Source: Crambe crambe
Lineage: Eukaryota > Porifera > Demospongiae > Poecilosclerida > Crambeidae
Direction: 5' to 3'
DNA: 64,000 nucleotides
NCBI GenBank assembly: GCA_963924555.1
Contig: OZ004583.1
Location: forward strand, 3,815,501-3,879,500
Below the pieces are notes generated by a model. The model had not been told where the DNA came from. It saw only the letters and a program-made list of their open reading frames with translations, and made no database searches. The translations under genes and the position numbers were made by a program. Positions 24,908 to 37,918 of this stretch are shown here, in pieces (within the stretch, counting starts at the first letter, position 1; every line of letters begins with the position of its first letter).

Positions 24908-27900
24908 ATGGATGTGGGGAAGATGTACTCAGATGTACTGACAGAGAGACAACGGAGCAGACGGTAACTACATTTTTTTTTGGATGTGCGTTAATTAGGA
25001 TGACTTGTTGAGCCAAAATACAAGCTATATCAAGTACAATCACTAGTAGTACCTCTCACACTTGATGCCATATCGGATAACTGTGCCAAATAATATACAG
25101 CATGTGATGGTTTATTGATGTGGAACTTATTCCTATGCAAACTTACTAGCTATAAGGCATCACAAGCCAGACGGCTCGTGAGACTAGGATGGTACAATGC
25201 ATTTTTAAGGGTTCAACATGAACAGTGTTAGGAATTAAATTTTCTGTTTCTCATCAGCTAAAAAAAAAACAAACTTTCTCTCTTTCCTGTGCCAGTCTCA
25301 TACACAGGTAGCTGGGCATTAAAATACGCTCTTTTCACAATGCATACACTCTATGCAGACCAAGTTAACTATTAAAATGTAGAGCTCTACATGTTTGAAA
25401 GTACTTGTGTTTAGTGTCTTTGCGCAGCATTGATATTATTTGTGATAAGAAACAGGAAGTATAATTGGTTTGGCTGTCTCTCTAAAACATTCTCTTCTCA
25501 TTTTTAAAACTTTACAAGTTACACAGGTGTGGCGTAGCTGCAGATAAATAATTATAAGCATTTTTTCCAGCTATGACAAAAAATAATTTTCTCTGTGTGT
25601 GGTAGTTTTGTAGGACACTACTACAGTATTCAATAGTCTATTTTTCTTGAAATATGCAAATTGTGAGCAGTAAAGCTTTATCTTAGCAGTGATAGTGATG
25701 ACAGACGGAGGCGACGGTCTCGATCACGTAGCTGGGAATGTGACCGTGGCAGAGATAGAGAATGGGATGATGACAAAGAAAGAGGCCGTGACAGAGAAAA
25801 GGGTCGTGATAGGACCCGAGACAGAGAACGTGAATGGGACCGGTATCGTTGCCGTGATCACAGCCGTAGCCACAGTCGAGACCGAGATAGAGAATATGAT
25901 AGAGATCGCTACAAAAGGGTAAGTAGCAGTTATTACATATTTGCATCCTTATAATGTGTATGTCATGTGTACAGGATGAACAAGAAAGAAGTGCTGATAA
26001 GGAATATAAAGACAGAAGAAAGCATGAGGAAAAGAGGCAAGTAGCCATTGCTGCAACATGTATAGGAGTGAAATTCACATCTGTGATTGTAGTGAGTACC
26101 AGCTTGAAGAGACCCCTATAATCATGATCAGAAATGTGAAACCAAATGTGAAGAAGGAAGATGTGAGTATGTAGGATTTATGGTGCACACTCTTACTTGT
26201 ACGCTATATTTTATGTTTCAGATTTCTAGAGCAGTTGGTAGTTCAATGTCTTTTGTCAAGGATATCCGCTTGGTTCAGAAAAGAGATGGTAAGATTTTGT
26301 TGTAACTCTCCTATTAGCTGCATAACTAAGTAAGGTTCTAGCCGATAAGGAGTCAAACATAAATGCACAGAGAGAGTGGTAGGTCTTTCCATGTTAGGAT
26401 CATCTTTTTCTTTTTGCTGAAATGTGGTTAGTGCTCTACATTTTTTCATAGCATACATATTATTTTAAGCTAAAATGTGCACAGTAGTAAATATTGTGTG
26501 AAGTTATAGGACTTAATTTTGCCTCGGCACTGAAGTGCTGAGGCGCAGTGCTGGAGGCGACTATGATCTGTGGTACGTATGTCATAATAGTGTGTGCAGA
26601 TAGTTACATGCATGCGCATGACCTTGACCTTATAGCTCAGCCAACAGCTAAAAAGAAGATGAAATTAACGATCGATATTGGGAGCAAGAAAACCAATAAA
26701 CAGCAAGAGGGCAGAGGGTAAAGCTCAAGGTTTATAAGAGAGCCTTGAATTGTAAGGGCAGAAGCTACAAAGTCACAAGTAGGCAAAATAACAGTCTTGC
26801 TTTCTCTGTGAGCTTTGTTGCTGCTGATTATAACTGTTTCGTACCCTCTGCTCTTGCTGTTTATGACTTTCATGTCGATTTTCTTGCTCCCAGTATGATC
26901 ATTAACTCACCTACTGCCTTTGCTCTCGCTGCTTAGCTCTCTTTCTGCTTTCTTAGAAAGAAAGCCAATAAAACTGACCACCACACTTAGCTAGCTAAAA
27001 AGGCATTGATGTAATAGAACATAATATTATGATCTTCAGTATAACTCTTATTAAGAAATCAGTCACAAGGTAACCCCAAATGATAATGCATTAGGCATCA
27101 AGTCTTTAACAAACTTGTTAGTCAATTTGAGTACTGTAACCCTTACACATGCCTGAGGATTGTTATTCAGTTAGTAGGTTAGATAAAGTGGGTGTAGCCT
27201 GTATGCATCCACATACAATTCCACCTGAAACATTAGTTAGCCAACATTTCTACGGCATGTTACATACCAACTTTCTCTTTCTTTTCTGTAATTGCAGGGA
27301 TGGCTGGTTTAGCTTTTATTGAATTTTACCAGTTATCAGATGCAACTTCATGGATGAGAGAAAATAAGGTTAGTTATTTGTGGTAGCACCCTGGTTGATC
27401 ATAGTGTCTATGCATGCTGACTCTAAAGCTGTGAGTAATCATAGTCCTATATGCAAACTTGAATGAGTAATATCAACATCACATGGAGAATGAATCCTCT
27501 TCCCAGCCTCTATTTGGTAACTTATTATATCACTATTTTTTAGGATTCTTTTCATTTGCTGGGTGATCGTATGAGTATGGAATATTGCCGACAACGTAAG
27601 GGCTGGGAACGAGACGGCCGCAAGGATTTTGAAGGAGATTGGACCTGCTTTAAGGTTAATTTTACATGTATATTATACATTAGTCTGGTCCTAATGACAT
27701 TTTTCTTATTGGATCCCAGGCCCTTTTTCTTGCATGTAGTTGATACTGCTGTTTGTTTATTCATTAATGTTGTTATATTGATGTAGTGTGGGACTCTAAA
27801 CTTCTCACGTCGGAGAATGTGCATGACATGTGACTGCCCTAGAACAGGTGATTTTTTTTTTAACTTATAAATGGTAGTGTCATTCAAGAAGGAAGATGAA

Positions 27901-28682
27901 AAATACACCCAATTACTTGCCCTCACTAAGGAGTAAGCTTTTTACAGATTATTAGTTAATTAACACTCACCCCACAATTTTAATCATAGTGTTCTATAAA
28001 ATTGATTGCTTTGTACATCACAGAATCTGATTCACTTCATGAGGATGTACGTGAAGGAAGAATCCCCAAGGCAGATGATAAGAAGCTGGAAGGCGAGAAG
28101 GACGAGGGAACTTCAGCTCCCACCAATGGTACTTATGTTCATGCAGTGGATCATGATGTATTGCATTATCTTTCTTTCTTTTTTTAATGTGTATATATGC
28201 ACACTACCCTAGATCAGTTATATTTTGTTGATAATTATTAGTTTTATAGAATTGGAAAGAAAAGTGTGTATTGAAAATTAATCCAATCTGTGGTATCTGC
28301 AGTTTTAATCTTTAGAGGTCTGGATGCCTTGACTAATGAGGATTCAGTAAGTCCTAGCTTGCATACTTATTTTTCATGATGTGAAAAATATCTTGATTTT
28401 CTTTTTAAGGTACGCAGAGCAATAAGTGGAATTAGTGATACTTCTGTGCAAGATATACGTCTAATCAGAGAGAAAGCTACCAACACCTCTAGGGGATTTT
28501 GCTTTGTGGAGCTCAGTACTGTTGAGGTATAATTTATGCTGTAGATGTGTTCTTGTTATCTTTTTATTTATTTACATATTTACAGGAAGCTACTAGTTTG
28601 CTTGAAACTGTACAGAAACAGTATCCAGCTCTATTTATTGATGGTCGCCGAGGTTAGTGTATATGGCAGTTCTGATGTGTTA

Positions 28683-28753
<71 letters not shown>

Positions 28754-31700
28754 TGGTGGGTAGGGGAATGTATGTATAAGTGATGGCTGTGGCATGTTAT
28801 ATGCAGTGATTGTCAGTTATGCACGTCAGTCTGTCGCCCCCAAGAGTACTAGTAGCGATGTTGCCTCAGCAGCTATAGCCCAAGCACAATGGTCAATGGT
28901 ATGTTTCATTTCTTATGTTTACATTACAGTAAGCCTCAATTAATTAATTATACGTATATGTAGAGTGCTACAGCAAAGTCATTACACAAGCTTCCAAATG
29001 AACAGGTAAACAGGATGCAGTGTGTTGATTTTTGCTGTTCATGTTTTCCACTTTGTATATTATGTGCATAAAGTGTATGATACATACTTGGGTTGCATGA
29101 CCTGGTGTTGTGATTTAGAGGGTGTAAGATTAGATAGATAAATTCAATAACAATGGTGATTGAATCTGGTATTCTCTGGACTTCCATGATGGACTCAAGT
29201 CACACCAAACTCAATTGGATCCAACAGTCTATCAATGGTCAACTTACAACTAACTCAGTTCGAGTCTGAGTTCTTTTTATTTATTGAGACATAATATAAT
29301 TCATAACTACTTTTGTTCTATATTTCTTACTGTCAACCAGAACTCAATGCAACAAGCTAAACAGCAAGGTTGGTCTTCTCTCACTCTCTCTTGGACTGTC
29401 CTGCTCAACATTTTCTGTCATATGATGATAATTCTACGATATACACGTATTTGTATCATAGTTTTGTATTATTCAGTAATCCAATTATTAATTTTTAAGA
29501 AGTTGGATTAGTAATGTACTTGCATGCTTTAGCATCTTAGTTTCTACCAGACCTTCAGAGCTTCATCACCTTGTGAAATGGTCTTCTTATTTGAGTGGCT
29601 CTCTATTCCTTGTATTCATGTTCTTTTTCTCTTTCTCCCTTACACATACACTCATATTATGTGGACACACCTGCCTCAATTAGCTAACAGCAAATCCCAG
29701 GAAGATCAAGGTACACAATTATTATTATGACATAATTATGATATACAACTAGTAGTATGTATTCACTTGATTCCAGGTGGACAGTATCCTTCTACTTACT
29801 CTTATGACAAGACTTCTGGTTTCTATTATGATACAGCAACTGGACTTTACTATGACCCTAACACTCAGGTGTGTCGTGTGTATTGCCTGACATTTCGTAA
29901 GCATGATTAAACTGTAGATTCCAAAAAAGTGTGACCAAGTGTACACATCCTGTTGTGCATACATACTTGCTGTCACCGATAATACAAATTAGCCCAAATC
30001 ACAATAATGTTTGTTTATGCACATGTGTAGTATCACTACAACAGTGAGACAGGCCTCTATTGCTATTTTGATGCTGCACAACAGACCTACATATCTGTAG
30101 ACCAGGATGGGTAAGCTGATCAATGTAGGCATATGAACTTTACACATAATATTACGTATGTATTGCAGTAATCCTGTGAGTACTCTTCAACAATCTGCCT
30201 CTACTACTGCCACCGTCACCACCACCACTGCCTCTAGTGGAACTAAAAGTTAGTCAAAGTACTGTTGCAAAAGTTATGTCAGTATCATTCCTTTATGTAG
30301 ACACTAAAACTAAGAAAGCTGACTCTTCTGCTACGAAATCACTCAGTGCAAAGAAGGTATTAATGTTCAGGCAATAATTTTTAGTAATCTGCGATTCATA
30401 TCCTCCTTGACAGTCTTGAGAGGGTTTATTTACCCAGAAACTATAGCTAATACGATCATGTGCTATCATCATTTGAAGGCTCTAAAGAATTGTTGCTCTA
30501 AAGAATTGTTATTTGTTGAGCCTGAGTGAGCCCTATTTTTATTCATGACAACCATCAGGCATATGTTCCTTCAGGTGTATTCTTATTTTGTGCTAGCTAG
30601 GTTCTAAGATAACTCAAAGAAGCTTGCTTTAAGTCTTATACATGATGCTGCTGTGTGCTATGCATCATTCAGAGATTAATAATGTACAGTGTTTTTTTGT
30701 TGTTGTTTTTTTGAATCATTATTCTGATGCAACATTTACCATTTACTGTTACCACACTCTTTCAGATTGCTAAAGATATGGAACGTTGGGCTAAGACTGT
30801 CAATGCTGCCAAAACAGTACAGCAGCAGCAGATGCAAGCTGTAATTCAGCAAGAATGGGGTGAAAGTGTATCACAGCCAGTAACTTCTGTCACTTCATCA
30901 ACTTCTAGTGGATCACTCTCTGAAATTAAAAGAAGTGGTGTTCCCCTAGCAGCAGCTCTAACTGCGGTATGATTATTCAATTGTGTTTGTGTGGCTAGAA
31001 ATGTAGTACGTAGTCTAGAGAGTGTTGTAAGCCAGAGTGAGCACCTTCCTCATAATCTCAGACTGATGATCAAGAAAGCTTGAGTTCACACTTGGTTGAT
31101 CCAGTTGAAAGCACTGTACCTCCCCACCGAATTCCTCCTGGAGCAGACTTAAATCCTGCATATACTGACTGGGATCAACTGGCTTGTCTACTATGCAAGA
31201 GAAAATTCCCTTCCAAAGAAGTGCTAGTCAAACATCAGCAGTTTTCTGATTTACATAAGGTATCTGTGTATTTTCTTCAATAAGTCAGGTCATTATAATA
31301 ATATGGTGACACTTACCATATGGCCCAGTCAACAGCTACAAAAATATGTACTTATGTAGGTAGCAGAAAATTTCATGGATTGGTTCAATATCCCTCCCAC
31401 TAAATATAATTAATTAACAGTCATTTATTTATTAATTTTGTTTATCAGAGAGTGCGCTAGCACTCTCTAAGTAGGGATGGCGGGTCAAAGGTCATAAGAC
31501 TGTATAAACTAAAAACTCTTCTTTTTCTTCTACCCTTACTCTACAGGTTCTCAGAAGGCTACAATGAATTATTACATCTATAAAGAAGAGAGGAGAATGT
31601 TCAAAAGCCAAAAATTCATTCGCTAACATAAGAAAAAAACGAGTTCTAAAATTGACTTTTGTTCTGTTTCTTTATAAGGATAATAATAAGATCGATGTAC

Positions 31701-34700
31701 TGGCTTACTGACTATAGTCATCAAAATTCAGCTTTGGCCATCTGTTAGAGCAGCACCTAGAGGCTGATCTTTTGCTATTAGTTTTGACTAAGGCTCTACT
31801 TCACTATTCGAGCACTCGGAACACTAGCTAATCTTTCTACGCCATTTTGAAGCACATGTCGGTAGGGGGCGGGGCTTATGGGCGGAGCCACGTAAGTCGT
31901 ATTTATTCTTATCTGATGATGTTCCAGTCACTCCTTGCTGAATTACAGTACAGATGCTCATCTTATGGTAGTATTATAGCCAGTACTTGGCTGTAGTGTA
32001 GTCAGCTCACTTCACCATGCCATGCAGATGTCATTTAGCTACATTGCTGTTGCTGTAAAGTTTTATATTAAATAATAGACAAAACTAGACAAATTCTTCA
32101 ACCAGAGACAGTGTATGTACCTACAAAAGAAAAAAAGGTTTATGTAGAGTTGGCCTTATTTAGTACTGTACTGTAGACTCGCATCAAATTAATAATCACT
32201 GCATACATACTTTCAGTTGAAGTGACAGCCAATACTGCCACTCAATTCTTTACATACACAAACTTACATTCAACTTCAAGCACTAAGAAAAAAGGATAGG
32301 AACAAGTGAGCGCAAAAAATTTCTTCTAAATAAAAAGGGTTAAGTAGGGATAGCTTAAAATCTAGCTGGGCTATATAGTGTACTGCAGCCTCATATGAAA
32401 ACAATCCCTACTTTTACAACTGCCATAGCTAGCTATAGGTAGTGGATGTAAATGTAGGGATTGTTTTCATACGAGGCTGCAGTACACTATATAGCCCAGC
32501 TAGATTTTAAGCTATCCCTACTTAACCTTTTTATTTAGAAGAAATTTTTTGCGCTCATTATGATTAACAGTGCATGCAATATTCAGAAATCACAGAAGAA
32601 CCAAGATGCCCAAAAGCTTCTTTTCTTAATTAGCTAATTTATCTCACAGTAACAGGTGATAACTACGTAGTATACCTACATACAAAGGTCACCACAAATC
32701 ACAAAGCATTGAATCTGGATGGCCAACTGATACAAACATAGGAAACATTTTGCTAACAGCTATGTAGCTAGCAATAGGGCAGATCCTGGTTATACCATTC
32801 ATAACAAACAACTAGTGGCTTTGTGATCATTGCAGCTATAACTTTGATCATTATTATCCAGAAGATAGTATCATGATGTGTAGTCAAGTACGCAAGGCAC
32901 TAGCACAGAAAAAGTGCTTTGGGGATCCATGATGGCAGCATGTAATTGTAATTTTCTGTGTACAGCTAGTTTACATGACATCAATTCTTCATTTCCTATA
33001 GCAAAATCTCATGAAAAAAAAAGCAGAAATGATTTCTGTAGAACCTACTGAGGTATGTGGTAAATGTTACGATATGTATTATTGTATTATTGCTTTCCGC
33101 ATCTTCAAAATTTGAAATAGGTTAAATATCGGGATCGTGCAAAGGAACGGAGAGATAAGTTTGGTACACCTGCAGTCATTCCTGGTTGGAAGAAAAGGCT
33201 AGAAAGAGAACTTGTTAAGGAACAACCAGTCCCGTGAGTACAAAGCATGGCAGATTGTATCCATCAGACTTAATAGAATGTGAAGGGGAAAGGGGGAAGT
33301 GTACCTAGTGCATTCAGTCGATTGATAACTTACAGTATAGGTGGTATGTACAGGTAACAGTCTGCATTATTTTATTTATTAGGATGGATGTAAGCTTTGA
33401 CCTACTTGTTCAGCAAGCTATCATCATGCTATTTTTGGTCACTTTTATTTTTAAGTGCAATTCACTGCAGGCATTGGACAGCCACTGCTACATAGCTTAC
33501 TGTAGTTTTTTCTTTACCATCCGAGTAATAATACATACTGCTTTCTATTAGTTATTATATTCAACCATAGTATAAGCTTCATGGATGATCAACATTGCCT
33601 GCAGCTGTTTAGAGAAACCAACAAACAACAGTCGAAACTTGGCCTCTGGTGTAAAATTATCTCTGTAGTTTGCTCTTGAACAAAATAGAGAGAATGCACA
33701 GAACTCAATAGGCTTCATCCTAGCAGCTGTTATAATTGTTTATGATTCATTGTTTGACATTGTTTGGCTAAGCTGCTCTTAGATAACATGTCACCATGTA
33801 CTGGACATGTATCAAAAGTTTGCTTGAAATGTTATTCAGATTTGAAGAGCCAACCAAAGAAGGTATCAAAAATGACAATGTTGGAAATAGAATGTTGCAG
33901 GTTAGCCATGACTGACTCTTTCAAACCATCACATAATTTGATGCTTACCTTCATGTAGGCTATGGGTTGGAGTGAAGGAGAAGGACTTGGAATAGCTAAG
34001 CAGGGTATTGTTGAACCCATCCAGGTACATACATAAATATAGGTAGTATTATAACTAGGGTATGTTCGTATTGGCGAGCAAAGCATTTGGTGAAAGTCAT
34101 TTGTAGGCTGTCAGGATGAAGTGGTGGTGCAGCTGCACATAATGCTTACCACAAGTACTTAGAAAGCCAAGTGCCTACAATCCACTTAGATACTAAGACA
34201 AAATGCTACAGAAAGTAATAAGCTCTGGCTGTTTGTTGCTAAGTGTTGTGGGCATGTTTTATTTGTGTGTGTATGCGCATGCATATTAAATGTGAAAATG
34301 TATCAAAATCTCAATTTGCATGAATCCAATGATGTGAGTAAATGATAGTAATGATATTAAAGACCTGGATCATACACATCTTATGCACCAGCCAAGCCTT
34401 CAATGGATAGCTCACTTCAGTATTGTAGTTCTCTATGTAGGGATATAGAAGGGTACAGTTGACTGCTTCATTTAGCTGGCTACCAACTATGACAAGCACT
34501 CTAGCTGGCTTATAGACACTGGGTGTGGTTATGTAAATATCCGAACATTCACTTATCCAACATGTTTTTCCACTCTTCTGTCTGGAGCTGTTCAGATAAT
34601 CAAGGGTCTACTGTATTAGCTTTTGCTATAGTTACGTAGTACTGTACATGGTAACTAGCTAGGGCAGAGTGCAACATTTGAAAGCAAGTGGGTGAGCAAG

Positions 34701-35613
34701 CAATAGAATCTGATCTTTTATGGCTGATAAGCTCCAACTTGGTGCTTCTTCAACTCCTGCTAACTATTGAATTATGGATAATTATGTTGACTGTGTTCCA
34801 CCCATGCAGCTACACGTGTAGGAAGCTCTAGCATCTACCACAAAAGCATTTAGCTAGATGATATAAGCCTACATTGGAAAATGCACCAATTTCAGTGAGC
34901 GTTATGCACAGCATTATGCTGCTACTGATCATAGCCATATGCAGTGTGTAGACATAGAACTTTTACTTTCCAGCTGTTGAACATTAAATCCAATAATTAT
35001 ATCAATTCATGATTCCATCAGCTTGATTTATAGTGTGATCAGTATACATACAATTAGATCCAAGAGACTCTGTTTAGCCCTTATAAGTGTATGCAACATT
35101 ACCATCATGATCTCTTGATCAAAGTTCCTAGTTCACTTTCAAGGTACTCTCTTATTGTAATCATATCAATCTCTGTAACATCTGCTCTTCAGAAATTGAG
35201 GTTTGGCAGATATCCTGTGTATAATAGCAGCGAGGGTACCAGCATATTTATCCAACGTGGTCAACCTCTTCCCCATTTTTATGGTTACCACTTTGCTCAT
35301 TAATTTATAATATACAAGAGTCTCATCTTCTGTAAATTTATATGCACACTTCCGAAGCAAAATTAAGCCATGTATGAACTGCAACTTCCACAACTAACAT
35401 TATCAGGAATGTTTCATGGCATGTTCATGGTTTTTTTTAGCTGATTGGTCTTTTTTTATATAGGCTGAACGACGATCTGCCAGTGCTGGATTAGGATCAG
35501 TAGGTAGTAAGTATGCTACTCTGTACAGTTCTGGGGGTTCATACAGGGAAACACTAAAACAGTTAACAAAAGCTAGATATGACGATGCCTTTAGCAACAC
35601 ACCCAAACAATAA
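24908..35613 (+). CDS. RBM5/RBM10: RBM5/RBM10-type RNA-binding splicing regulator
   Basis: About 27 exons give roughly 800 residues, matching human RBM5 (815). Order of parts: an Arg/Ser/Asp-rich N-terminus (exon 25690-25918); a first RRM across about 26093-27368 ([28 protein letters not shown]); a RanBP2-type zinc finger ([18 protein letters not shown], exons 27544-27654 and 27787-27847); a second RRM (28303-28898; [21 protein letters not shown]); an OCRE domain with aromatic repeats ([19 protein letters not shown], 29777-30110); a C2H2 finger ([20 protein letters not shown], 31062-31259); and a G-patch ([20 protein letters not shown], 33840-34024). The final exon is 35464-35613. RBM5/10 act in 3' splice-site choice and exon skipping in the nucleus. 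Introns at 31260-33001 and 34025-35463 are the longest and hold repeats. One exon edge, near 26090, is uncertain. Confidence 0.93.
26636..27050. repeat. Interspersed repeat, copy 1
   Basis: In an RBM5/10 intron. It shares with 45560-45960 the pieces AGCAAGAGGGCAGAGGGTA, AGAAGCTACAAAGTCACAAG, a CTCTGCTCTTGCTGTTTATG inverted version, and the end GCATTGATGTAATAGAA...CTTCAGTATA. Parts of the element are inverted relative to each other (AGCAAGAG-CAGAGGGTA and TACCCTCTGCTCTTGCTGTT), so it can fold back on itself. No coding frame was seen. Confidence 0.65.
28685..28752. repeat. (TG)34 microsatellite
   Basis: Pure TG dinucleotide repeat in an RBM5/10 intron, a few dozen bases after a donor site. Repeats of this kind near splice sites can influence splicing, but that is not shown here. 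Confidence 0.97.
32307..32557. mobile_element. Foldback element with ~105-bp arms
   Basis: Left arm 32307-32411 begins TGAGCGCAAAAAATTTC. Right arm 32454-32557 is its near-perfect reverse complement, ending GAAATTTTTTGCGCTCA. The loop is only about 42 bp. The arms differ at only a few positions, so the element is young or kept paired. It lies in the long RBM5/10 intron between the C2H2 and the next exon. No target duplication was certain. Confidence 0.85.
34530..34615. repeat. Tigger/pogo-like element end
   Basis: Read on the minus strand, the sequence starts TACAGTAGACCCTTGATTAT and continues CTGAACAGCTCCAGAC. This is the form of Tigger/pogo termini seen in many animals. The opposite end was not found, so it is a fragment in the last RBM5/10 intron. 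Confidence 0.6.
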
Positions 35614-35708
35614 TATTGGCATTTATTATTATTCATTATTCTATACATAATTTACATAATTTCTATACATACATAATATAATATTGTGTATAAAGTTTTG
35701 GTTTATGA

Positions 35709-37278
35709 TTAACAAACTAGCTCTTTGATCAATGGTGTACATAAGTCATCTAATTCAATAATATTTTTTCTGAAGGCCAAAATGCAATCTTGTAAACTTG
35801 TTGAACACTTCTGAATGTAATTTTGAAAGGTGCTGTCTTGGTTAGCATTTAAGTAGCAGATCATACTCTCGAGTACTTTTTCTGAGTCAACAGTACACCC
35901 CATAAAACTAGCAAGAGTGTTTAAGAGAATTGAGTATGATGGTACTATTATCATTGCCACAGTTCCTTCAACTTCTTTTACATTATGATAGCATACTGGT
36001 ATCTGGTACCTCTACCTTCAAAGCTCTTTCGATTTCTTTTAAGTATTCAGTGGAAATAAAGGATGAAGCAAGGGAAAAGCTGTTGCTATGTACTTTTTAT
36101 GACTTGTGTATATCTTGATAAGTTCATTCTTATATGTTTCAGGATTAATTTCTTTTTTTGATGCTAAACATAACAAACTAGCTAAATTGGATGTAGATGT
36201 TTAGCAACTTCAGAACAGATGTTAGTCACTTGCTCAATTCTAGTAAACTTCTTTAACCTTTTCTTTTCCAATAAGTTCACGTGACACTTCAAGGATAAAT
36301 AATCGAGACTGGTGTGCTGCCTCTGCAATACGACAAGGATAAGTGTTCACTGATTTATCATAATCATTGACAACGCTTTCTTGATATTTCAAATGTTGAC
36401 CATTTTCAAATACGACACATTGGAGAAAGATGTACAAGTCACAAAATCCTTTTGACAGAGCACTAGAAGTTGATCTATCAACTCGTTCAGATCTAGCATT
36501 CAAAGCTTCAACACAATCTTTACAGAGTGCTGAATGAATTTGAAGGATTACTTCAGTATCACCCTGCATCATTTTAGTTAATTGAGCTTGATGAAACTTG
36601 TACACACTTTTTTTCCTGTGTAAACCATCCATTATCAAACTAAGGGCTTGCCTTTTCATTGAAAAGCCATGGGGAGTTTCAGTAGGAAGACCAAGCAACA
36701 AATCAGCTAAATCATGCCTACCTACTTGATGAAGAAAGTCACCAAGAATAGTATAATTACCACTGCTGGTTAATTTTGCTTCTTCAAGTGCAGCAAATAT
36801 TTTTAGTGCTAATAAAGTAGCATCAGCTGATTTCATATCATCATGTGCCAAAGACACCTTTCCTGTACTTACAGATTAACTTTGCTACATCCTCGCTTCT
36901 CATTTCACCAGCTATTCTTACCAGCATTGTTTGATAGTCATGCTGAGTGTCCCGATGAGAGTCAGGCTGATGACCATTATCATGAACACAATTATCCTGA
37001 ATAGCATTTTCTGGTGGAATTGGCAGTAATTTTGCTAAATCATTTCTCCCCATGGACATAAAGCCCTCCTTGATGAAAGCATAATAATCTGGGCCTAAAA
37101 AACCACGATACTCTAACAATTTGAAGAGATCAGTTGCAGTCTTTGCATTTTCAATGGCAGATTCTGCTAAAATGTCTCCACGTAGGTACTTTAGGTCAGT
37201 GAGATCACTGTGGCTGAGTCTTTGACCTATTCTGATCATAAGCAGTCGATGTTGAAACTTTTCAGGAACTCTTTCCAT
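35709..37278 (-). pseudogene. Tandem death-effector-domain (DED) gene, apparently decayed
   Basis: From ATG 37278 (MERVPEKFQHRLLMIRIGQR) a first DED is visible: RLLMIRIGQRLSHSDLTDLK, then ALDLF-like TATDLFKLLEYRGFLG, ending MGRNDLAKLLP. A second DED starts DYQTMLVRIAGEMRSEDV and, after a +1 frame change near 36865, continues KIFAALEEAKL...LGDFLHQVGRHDLADLLLGL. The frame then runs to a stop at 36240. Beyond that, further short frames down to 35709 look like the rest of the gene broken by more frame changes and stops. Tandem DEDs occur in caspase-8/10, FLIP and DEDD proteins; no caspase domain was recognised downstream. Either this is a decaying gene or the sequence has several indel errors. 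Transcript reads would decide. Confidence 0.65.
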
Positions 37279-37320
37279 AGTGCATCTGTAGATCAAGTTT
37301 ACTCTAGCAGTACAGAACAA

Positions 37321-37918
37321 TGACTTAGTTATAGAGCAAATTCAGTGGTAAGGCACACATGTCAAACTTATGTCTGCAGTCTTGCGTCATATCCTGTATT
37401 TTAGGAGGAAATTGTGGGTGTTAGCAGTCACCTGATTCACACACTTTCAATGGCTACTACTAATACACTCTTGTAGATGTTAGTTACATTAAAACAACAC
37501 ACTTAAGATTGTGTGTGACCAAGCCTCCCTTCTGTAATGTGAAAGGTGCTGAGTTACCATCAAAAACTATTTATCTGCTATAATAATTATTACATCTTGA
37601 AAATGACTTTGATGACAACACACTATAAACACATGCAGAGATGATGACACACAATCAAAAGTTCATTGGAGAAATGCCATCACCTGGACATCTTCAAGCT
37701 GCAAATCTCTTATAGATTAGCTTGGTGAGGTTGGGGCCCCTGCAAAAATTGTGATTGTGAACCGTGCAAAGTGCACCCAGAATTTTAAGTTAACAAAAGA
37801 AGTACTATGCTTTTGTTCTGTTTACACAAATCCAATGCACATAGTGCATGCAGGGAATTTTACTATCACTATTTGAATGGTGGCTTAAAGTCAGTTTGGG
37901 CTTTTTTTTGCATATTAA
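37321..37918. other. Spacer between the DED gene and the POLR1G-like gene
   Basis: About 600 bp containing the putative promoter of the DED gene and the 3' flank of the POLR1G-like gene. Nothing coding or repetitive was recognised. Confidence 0.5.

Noticed and set aside
25683-26078. 131-codon minus-strand frame rich in Cys, His and Leu
   Set aside because: It is the antisense of the Arg/Ser/Asp-rich RBM5/10 exon and has no domain of its own.
27878-27932. Possible extra RBM5/10 exon ([17 protein letters not shown])
   Set aside because: It has a plausible acceptor and donor, but its end phase would put a stop in the next exon. The exons on either side join in phase without it. It could be a rare alternative exon.
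28545-28763. Plus-strand frame ending in a Cys-Val run
   Set aside because: It is created by the (TG)34 microsatellite.
28968-29187. Minus-strand frame in an RBM5/10 intron
   Set aside because: No recognisable domain, and it overlaps an exon of the sense gene.
31441-31475. AGAGAGTG-CGCTAG-CACTCTCT inverted pair
   Set aside because: Arms of only 8 bp in an intron; too short to call an element, and there is no terminator context in a eukaryote.
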